Both the position numbers and the translations under genes were made by a program. A model generated the notes under the pieces. It saw only the letters and a list, made by a program, of their open reading frames with translations. It did not search any database and was not told where the DNA came from. Below are positions 59,678-64,000 of a DNA stretch of 64,000 nucleotides, one piece after another (the first letter of the stretch is position 1; the number at the start of each line of letters is the position of its first letter). Origin of the DNA: Pelethousia sp034928145 (lineage in GTDB: Bacteria > Bacillota > Clostridia > Christensenellales > CAG-138); the NCBI GenBank assembly GCA_034928145.1, contig JAYFPE010000009.1, positions 62,001-126,000 on the forward strand, written 5' to 3'.

Positions 59678-61306
59678 ATGATCTGCGACCGTTTTATCCA
59701 GCCCGGCGATGCCGGCCAGCGTTTCACGCTCAAAGCGCCCCAAAACTTCAACTTTGGCTTTGACGTGGTAGACGAGCTGGCCGACCGCGACCCCAGCGCC
59801 CTAGCCCTGCTTCATGTGGATAGCGAGGGCTTGGGCCGGCGCTTCACCTTTGGCGATATCCGCAAGCAGAGCGCCCGCATCGCCAATCTCCTTGGCCGCC
59901 TGGGCCTTAAAAAAGGGGATAAGGCGCTGCTCATCATGCGGCGCTGCCATCAATATTGGCCCGTGAGCGTGGCCCTGTGCAAGCTGGGGGCGGTGATGGT
60001 ACCCGCCACGGCCCAGCTTTGCGCCCACGATATCAGCTATCGCTGCAATGCCGCCTCCGTGAAGATGATCATCTGCGCGAACGACCCTTCCATCCTGGCT
60101 AGCGTTGAGCAGGCCCTGCCGGACTGTTCCACCGTTACCACACTGCTGCTCGCGGGCGGCAGTCGGTCCGGCTGGCTGGATCTTTCACAGATGGCCCTAT
60201 GCGAAAGCCCGACCTTCCCGCGCCCGCTGGGCGCGCAGGCTGCCAAGGCCGGCGACCCCATGCTGATCTACTTCACCTCCGGCACCACGGGCTTCCCCAA
60301 GATGGCCATCCATGATTTCCGCTATCCTTTGGGCCACATTGCCACCGCCCGCTATTGGCAGGCTAACCGCCCCGGCGGCCTGCATTTTACCATTTCGGAT
60401 ACGGGTTGGGCCAAGGCGGGCTGGGGCAAACTCTACGGCCAGTGGCTGTGCGAAACAGCCGTTTTCGCCTATGATTTCGACCGCTTCGAACCCGCAAAAA
60501 TATTGGAAATGCTTCAAACCCACCGCGTCACCACCTTTTGCGCGCCGCCCACCATGTACCGCATGATGACACAGAACGGCTTGGCCGCATCCTATGACCT
60601 TGGCGCCCTCACCCATTGCTGCAGCGCCGGGGAGCCTCTCAGCCCCGAGGTGTTCGAGGATTGGCGGCGGCAAACGGGCTTCTCCATCCGCGAAGGCTTT
60701 GGCCAAAGCGAAACAACCTGCTGCCTGGCCACCCTGCCCGCTATGGCCCTGCGCCCCGGCGCCATGGGCCGGCCGATGCCCGGCTACCGCATCGCCCTGC
60801 TGGATGAGGCGGGCCGCCCCTGCAAGATAGGCGAGCAGGGCGAGATCTGCATCCGCACGGATAAAAAGCGGCCCCTTGGCCTGGCTATGCGCTATTACCG
60901 CGATGAGCTGGCCACAGCCCGCGCCTGGTATGGCGGCTATTATCATACCGGGGATGTCGCTTGGATGGATAAGGAGGGTTATTATTGGTATGTGGGCCGC
61001 AAGGATGACCTGATCAAATCCTCGGGATACCGCATCGGCCCCTTCGAGGTGGAAAGCGCCCTGCTGGAGCACGCGGCCGTGCTGGAAGCTGCCATCACTG
61101 GCGTACCCGATCCCATCCGGGGCCAGGTCGTGAAGGCCACCATCGTCCTCAAGGCGGGCTATACGGCCAGCGACTCCCTGAAAAAAGAGCTGCAAGACCA
61201 TGTGAAGCGGGTGACCGCGCCCTACAAATATCCCCGCCTGATCGATTTCGCGCAGAGTCTGCCTAAAACGGCCAGCGGCAAAATCCGCCGGGCCGCTCTG
61301 CGCTGA
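59678..61306 (+). CDS. AMP-forming acyl-CoA synthetase (stand-alone paralogue)
   Basis: Protein of 542 residues aligned end to end with the synthetase part of the XRE-cupin fusion at 47836-50112 (NFNFGFDVVDEL, ISDTGWAKAGWGKLYGQW, FCAPPTMYRMM, SGYRIGPFEVES). Motifs intact: YFTSGTTGFPK, GFGQSETT, YHTGDVAWMDKEGY and KTASGKIRR. AAAGGAG precedes the ATG. It activates a carboxylic acid with ATP to acyl-AMP and then acyl-CoA; substrate unknown. Controlled by its own T-box. Confidence 0.95.
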   Translation: MICDRFIQPGDAGQRFTLKAPQNFNFGFDVVDELADRDPSALALLHVDSEGLGRRFTFGDIRKQSARIANLLGRLGLKKGDKALLIMRRCHQYWPVSVALCKLGAVMVPATAQLCAHDISYRCNAASVKMIICANDPSILASVEQALPDCSTVTTLLLAGGSRSGWLDLSQMALCESPTFPRPLGAQAAKAGDPMLIYFTSGTTGFPKMAIHDFRYPLGHIATARYWQANRPGGLHFTISDTGWAKAGWGKLYGQWLCETAVFAYDFDRFEPAKILEMLQTHRVTTFCAPPTMYRMMTQNGLAASYDLGALTHCCSAGEPLSPEVFEDWRRQTGFSIREGFGQSETTCCLATLPAMALRPGAMGRPMPGYRIALLDEAGRPCKIGEQGEICIRTDKKRPLGLAMRYYRDELATARAWYGGYYHTGDVAWMDKEGYYWYVGRKDDLIKSSGYRIGPFEVESALLEHAAVLEAAITGVPDPIRGQVVKATIVLKAGYTASDSLKKELQDHVKRVTAPYKYPRLIDFAQSLPKTASGKIRRAALR

Positions 61307-61369
61307 TTGACATTTTTCACCGCCGCATTTAGACTGGATAGAAAGCAGAAACAGGCAAAGGAGAGATCC

Positions 61370-62407
61370 ATGATCTATTTTCAATGCGACTATGCGGAGG
61401 GTTGCCATCCGGCTATCTTGGAGGCGCTCCTGCATACCAACCTGGAGCAGACGCCGGGCTACGGCCTGGATGACCACTGCGAGCGCGCCCGGGCAAAGGT
61501 GCGGGCCGCCTGCGGCCGGCCGGATGCGGATGTGCACTTTCTTGTGGGCGGCACCCAAGCCAACACCACCGTCATCTTCTCGATATTGCGCCATCACCAG
61601 GGCGTGATATCGGCGGACGCCGGGCATATCGCCACCCACGAGACCGGGGCTATCGAGGCTACGGGGCACAAAGTCCTGGCTCTGCCCTCCGTGGATGGGA
61701 CCATTTCGGCGGAACAGGTGGAGGCCCTTTGCAAGGAGCACTTCACCAGCCCCATCAAGGAGCACACCGTGCAGCCCGGCATGGTGTATATCTCCTTCCC
61801 CACGGAATCCGGCACGCTCTACAGCAAGGCCCGGCTGTCGGCCCTTAAGGCCGTCTGCGCGGCCTACGGCCTGCCGCTCTTCATCGACGGGGCGCGGCTG
61901 GGTTACGGCCTTATGAGCCCGGCCAACGACCTGACGCTAGAGGATATCGCGAACCTGCGCGATGTGTTCTACATCGGCGGCACCAAGTGCGGCGCGCTCT
62001 TTGGCGAGGCCGTGGTTATCACCGGCGAGCCCCTGAAGAAGGATTTCCGCTATGCCATTAAGCAGCGGGGCGGCATGCTGGCCAAGGGCCGCCTGCTGGG
62101 CATCCAGTTCGACGCGCTGCTCTCGGACGGCCTCTATTTTAAGATCTGCCACCGGGCCGTGGAGCAGGCTTTATCCCTACGTCAGGCCTTTATGGATAAG
62201 GGCGTTGCCATGTGGGGCAATTCCTTTACCAACCAGCAGTTCCCCATCCTCACGGCGGCGCAGATGGAGCACCTTTCGCAATGCGGCTATGTATACGAGG
62301 TTTGGGGCCCGGCGGATGCGGGCAGCGCCATCGTGCGCTTTTGCACCAGCTGGGCGACCCAACCGGAAAACATCGAGAAGCTGATCGCGGATATTAAGGC
62401 AATGTAA
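61370..62407 (+). CDS. low-specificity threonine aldolase / beta-eliminating PLP lyase
   Basis: Fold-type I PLP enzyme of 345 residues; ATG at 61370 with AAGGAGAG upstream. Signatures: YAEGCHPAILEAL, FLVGGTQANTTVI, HIATHETGAIE, LFIDGARLGYGL and the PLP-lysine segment YIGGTKCGALFG. The family cleaves threonine or allo-threonine to glycine and acetaldehyde, or related beta-hydroxy amino acids. It starts 63 bp after the synthetase gene and is probably read from the same T-box promoter. Confidence 0.92.
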   Translation: MIYFQCDYAEGCHPAILEALLHTNLEQTPGYGLDDHCERARAKVRAACGRPDADVHFLVGGTQANTTVIFSILRHHQGVISADAGHIATHETGAIEATGHKVLALPSVDGTISAEQVEALCKEHFTSPIKEHTVQPGMVYISFPTESGTLYSKARLSALKAVCAAYGLPLFIDGARLGYGLMSPANDLTLEDIANLRDVFYIGGTKCGALFGEAVVITGEPLKKDFRYAIKQRGGMLAKGRLLGIQFDALLSDGLYFKICHRAVEQALSLRQAFMDKGVAMWGNSFTNQQFPILTAAQMEHLSQCGYVYEVWGPADAGSAIVRFCTSWATQPENIEKLIADIKAM

Positions 62408-62455
62408 GGCCCGCGTGAGCGGCACCAAAGAAATGATATGCAAGGAGGTTCCGTT

Positions 62456-63571
62456 ATGCTAAGAATGGCCGACATGGCGGATAAGGAAACGCTCAAGGCC
62501 CTGTGGAAGCTTTGCTTTAACGAGGAGCAAGGGTTTTTGGACTGGTTCTTTGAAAACCGCTTCCTGCCGGATTATTGCCCGGTATACGAGGAAGGCGGAA
62601 GCATCGCTTCAGCCCTGCATTCCCTGCCCGTATATATCAGCCTGCGGGATAGCATCCTGCCCTGCGCCATCGTGGCGGGCGTGGCCACCCACCCGGATTA
62701 CCGGGGCCGGGGCCTGATGAATAAGCTTTTGGCCTTTTTTATGGACAGGCTGCGGCAGGAGGGCATTCCCCTCATCGCCCACAGGCCGGTGAATCTCGAG
62801 ATTTACCGCTCCGCGGGCCATTTCCCGGTTAGCGACAGCCGCTTTGTAGAGCTGGCCACCTCGGCTCCCCGCCCTTTGGCGGATGATTGTGTGGATTGGG
62901 ATACCCCCGGCCATTACGCCGATCTATACCGCTGCTATGCCCGCTTTGCCAAGCGCTATTCCGGCATGGTGCAGCGCTCCTATGCGGATTTCGTGCTCAA
63001 ATGCGGGGATTACCTCGCAAGCGGCGCCCTTTGCGTGGCCGCTCTGGACGGGCAAGGCAATGTGGAGGGCTACTGCCTCTATTTTAAGGAAGAAGGGGAA
63101 GAGCCAGCCTTGCTGGGCGAGGAATGCGCGGCCCTTTCGCCCGAGGCCTATGGCCGGCTTTATGCCGCGCTGGCCCGGCGTTCCGCCGGCCGCCTGCTGA
63201 AGCTGCGCCTGGCCCCGGATGCCGGCCTGGCTCCCGAGGGCGCGCGGGTGAAGGTGCTGCCCAGGAGCGTGCTGGGGGTCACGGACGTATCGGCCCTGCT
63301 ATCCAGCTTATGCCTGCCGGATGAGGGAGCCATCGAGGTAATCGACCCGCTGCTCCCAGCCAACCGGGGCGTATTCAGCCTGGCGGGCCAGCCCACAAGA
63401 GAACGGCCCCAGCTGCGCATCCCAGCCGGGCGGCTGGCCCAGTGGGCCGTGGGCTACCGCAGCATGGCGGATTTGGTGAAAACGAGCCAAGCCACAGCCC
63501 CGGATCCCGCCATCGTGGCACGGATGGATGAGCTGGAGATGCGGCCCTGCTTCATCATCGACGAGTATTAG
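62456..63571 (+). CDS. GNAT acetyltransferase (Eis-like)
   Basis: Protein of 371 residues; ATG at 62456 with AAGGAGG upstream. The N-terminal GNAT domain has the acetyl-CoA pyrophosphate-binding motif HPDYRGRGLMNKLL (near 80-93) and the IPLIAHRPVNLEIYRSAGF-type second half. The rest resembles the extra GNAT and sterol-carrier-like parts of Eis enzymes. Likely N-acetylates amines. Last gene of the run, one base from the convergent sirtuin gene. Confidence 0.85.
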   Translation: MLRMADMADKETLKALWKLCFNEEQGFLDWFFENRFLPDYCPVYEEGGSIASALHSLPVYISLRDSILPCAIVAGVATHPDYRGRGLMNKLLAFFMDRLRQEGIPLIAHRPVNLEIYRSAGHFPVSDSRFVELATSAPRPLADDCVDWDTPGHYADLYRCYARFAKRYSGMVQRSYADFVLKCGDYLASGALCVAALDGQGNVEGYCLYFKEEGEEPALLGEECAALSPEAYGRLYAALARRSAGRLLKLRLAPDAGLAPEGARVKVLPRSVLGVTDVSALLSSLCLPDEGAIEVIDPLLPANRGVFSLAGQPTRERPQLRIPAGRLAQWAVGYRSMADLVKTSQATAPDPAIVARMDELEMRPCFIIDEY

Positions 63572-63572
63572 G

Positions 63573-64000
63573 CTATTGCGGCACGGCCGCTTGCAGGATC
63601 TCTCCAATAGGCCCCCGGATGACCAGGTTCGCCTGCCCGTCATAGGGGGTTTTTGTTTTGTTGATGAGCACCAGGTTTTGACCCATAAAATATTGCAGCA
63701 ACGAGGCGGCCGGGTACACAGCCAACGAGGTGCCGCCCACGATAAGCAGATCCGCGCTGCCGATGGCGGCCATGGCCCCCCGCCAGACGATATCGCTGAG
63801 CGGCTCGCCGTAGAGCACCACCTCCGGCTTGACCACGGCGCCGCAGGCGTCGCAATGGGGCACGCCCTGGCTTTGGCGTATGTAATCGCCGTCAAAGAGC
63901 TTGTTGCAGGCCATGCAGCGGTTCCATTCCACATTGCCGTGCAGGGGATAGACCCGCTTACTACCCGCCGTCTGGTGCAGGTTATCGATATTCTGCGTAA
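63573..64000 (-). CDS. Sir2-family NAD-dependent deacylase (5' end outside window)
   Basis: C-terminal 141 residues of a sirtuin. The window starts in the catalytic TQNIDNLH motif, followed by the catalytic-histidine segment LHGNVE, a zinc site CxxC...CxxC (CMACNKLF and CDACG), KPEVVLYGEPL, GGTSLAVYPAASL and the NKT motif. Deacylates lysines on proteins, often acyl-CoA synthetases, which is suggestive given three such synthetases nearby; no link is shown. Confidence 0.96.
   Translation of the reverse strand, partial: TQNIDNLHQTAGSKRVYPLHGNVEWNRCMACNKLFDGDYIRQSQGVPHCDACGAVVKPEVVLYGEPLSDIVWRGAMAAIGSADLLIVGGTSLAVYPAASLLQYFMGQNLVLINKTKTPYDGQANLVIRGPIGEILQAAVPQ

Noticed and set aside
60197..61765. 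522-codon frame antisense to the stand-alone synthetase and lyase
   Set aside because: It spans two convincing genes with ribosome sites on the plus strand and shows no domain.
1..64000. Search for CRISPR arrays, tRNA, rRNA and complete insertion sequences
   Set aside because: No regularly spaced identical repeats, no cloverleaf-like genes and no transposase frames were seen; only the relaxase tail hints at mobility.

Overview
The window looks like a chromosomal piece of a fairly GC-rich, endospore-forming clostridial Firmicute. Evidence: spoVT with a sigma-G-like promoter, a SpoIID-type protein, the pnp-ylxY-M16 peptidase order known from Bacillus and Clostridia, strong purine-rich ribosome binding sites with frequent TTG/GTG starts, a CIRCE operator, two T-box leaders and two LoaP/NusG-type antiterminators. 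No rRNA, tRNA, CRISPR array or complete insertion sequence was seen.

Layout. (1) 1-6.3 kb, minus strand: a degenerate alpha/beta hydrolase, pnp, a YlxY-like deacetylase homologue, an M16 peptidase with an in-frame 15-bp minisatellite, and a HlyD-like protein cut by the window edge. (2) 6.4-11.6 kb, plus strand: a secreted SpoIID protein with seven SH3b repeats, then htpG behind a promoter carrying a perfect CIRCE. (3) 11.7-26.8 kb, minus strand: spoVT, then a surface-glycan locus (LoaP, initiating phosphoglycosyl transferase, four glycosyltransferase genes, one of them fused to a pyruvyltransferase domain, flippase, radical SAM enzyme, SGNH hydrolase, galE). Three of its genes are pseudogenes (CapD-type dehydratase, NAD-dependent epimerase, O-antigen ligase). 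The locus lies between two same-orientation copies of about 128 bp of the spoVT 5' region; beside the outer copy is a relaxase remnant. (4) 27-39 kb: a nucleoside and small-molecule salvage block (BMP-type ABC transporter, two nucleoside hydrolases, a nucleoside phosphorylase, MBL hydrolase, M20 amidohydrolase, dehydrogenase, flavoprotein) with visibly CGCG-rich composition. (5) 39.4-41.6 kb: a second LoaP with an intact O-antigen ligase. (6) 42-47 kb, plus strand: a second BMP-type ABC transporter operon. (7) 47-63.6 kb: a nitrilase-family amidase and a 2-oxoacid/acyl-CoA module. (8) The edge holds part of a sirtuin.

The 47.8-61.3 kb module is the most interesting system. It has a four-gene 2-oxoacid:ferredoxin oxidoreductase, a branched-chain aminotransferase, an isopropylmalate-synthase-like protein lacking all its metal ligands, and three AMP-forming acyl-CoA synthetases. 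One synthetase is fused to an XRE-cupin regulator, one to a xylose-isomerase-like TIM barrel, and one stands alone. The XRE-cupin one and the stand-alone one are each preceded by a T-box leader ending in a terminator. The inferred job is transamination and oxidative decarboxylation of amino acids to acyl-CoA (or scavenging of the matching acids by the synthetases), under tRNA-charging control. The substrate cannot be read from sequence.
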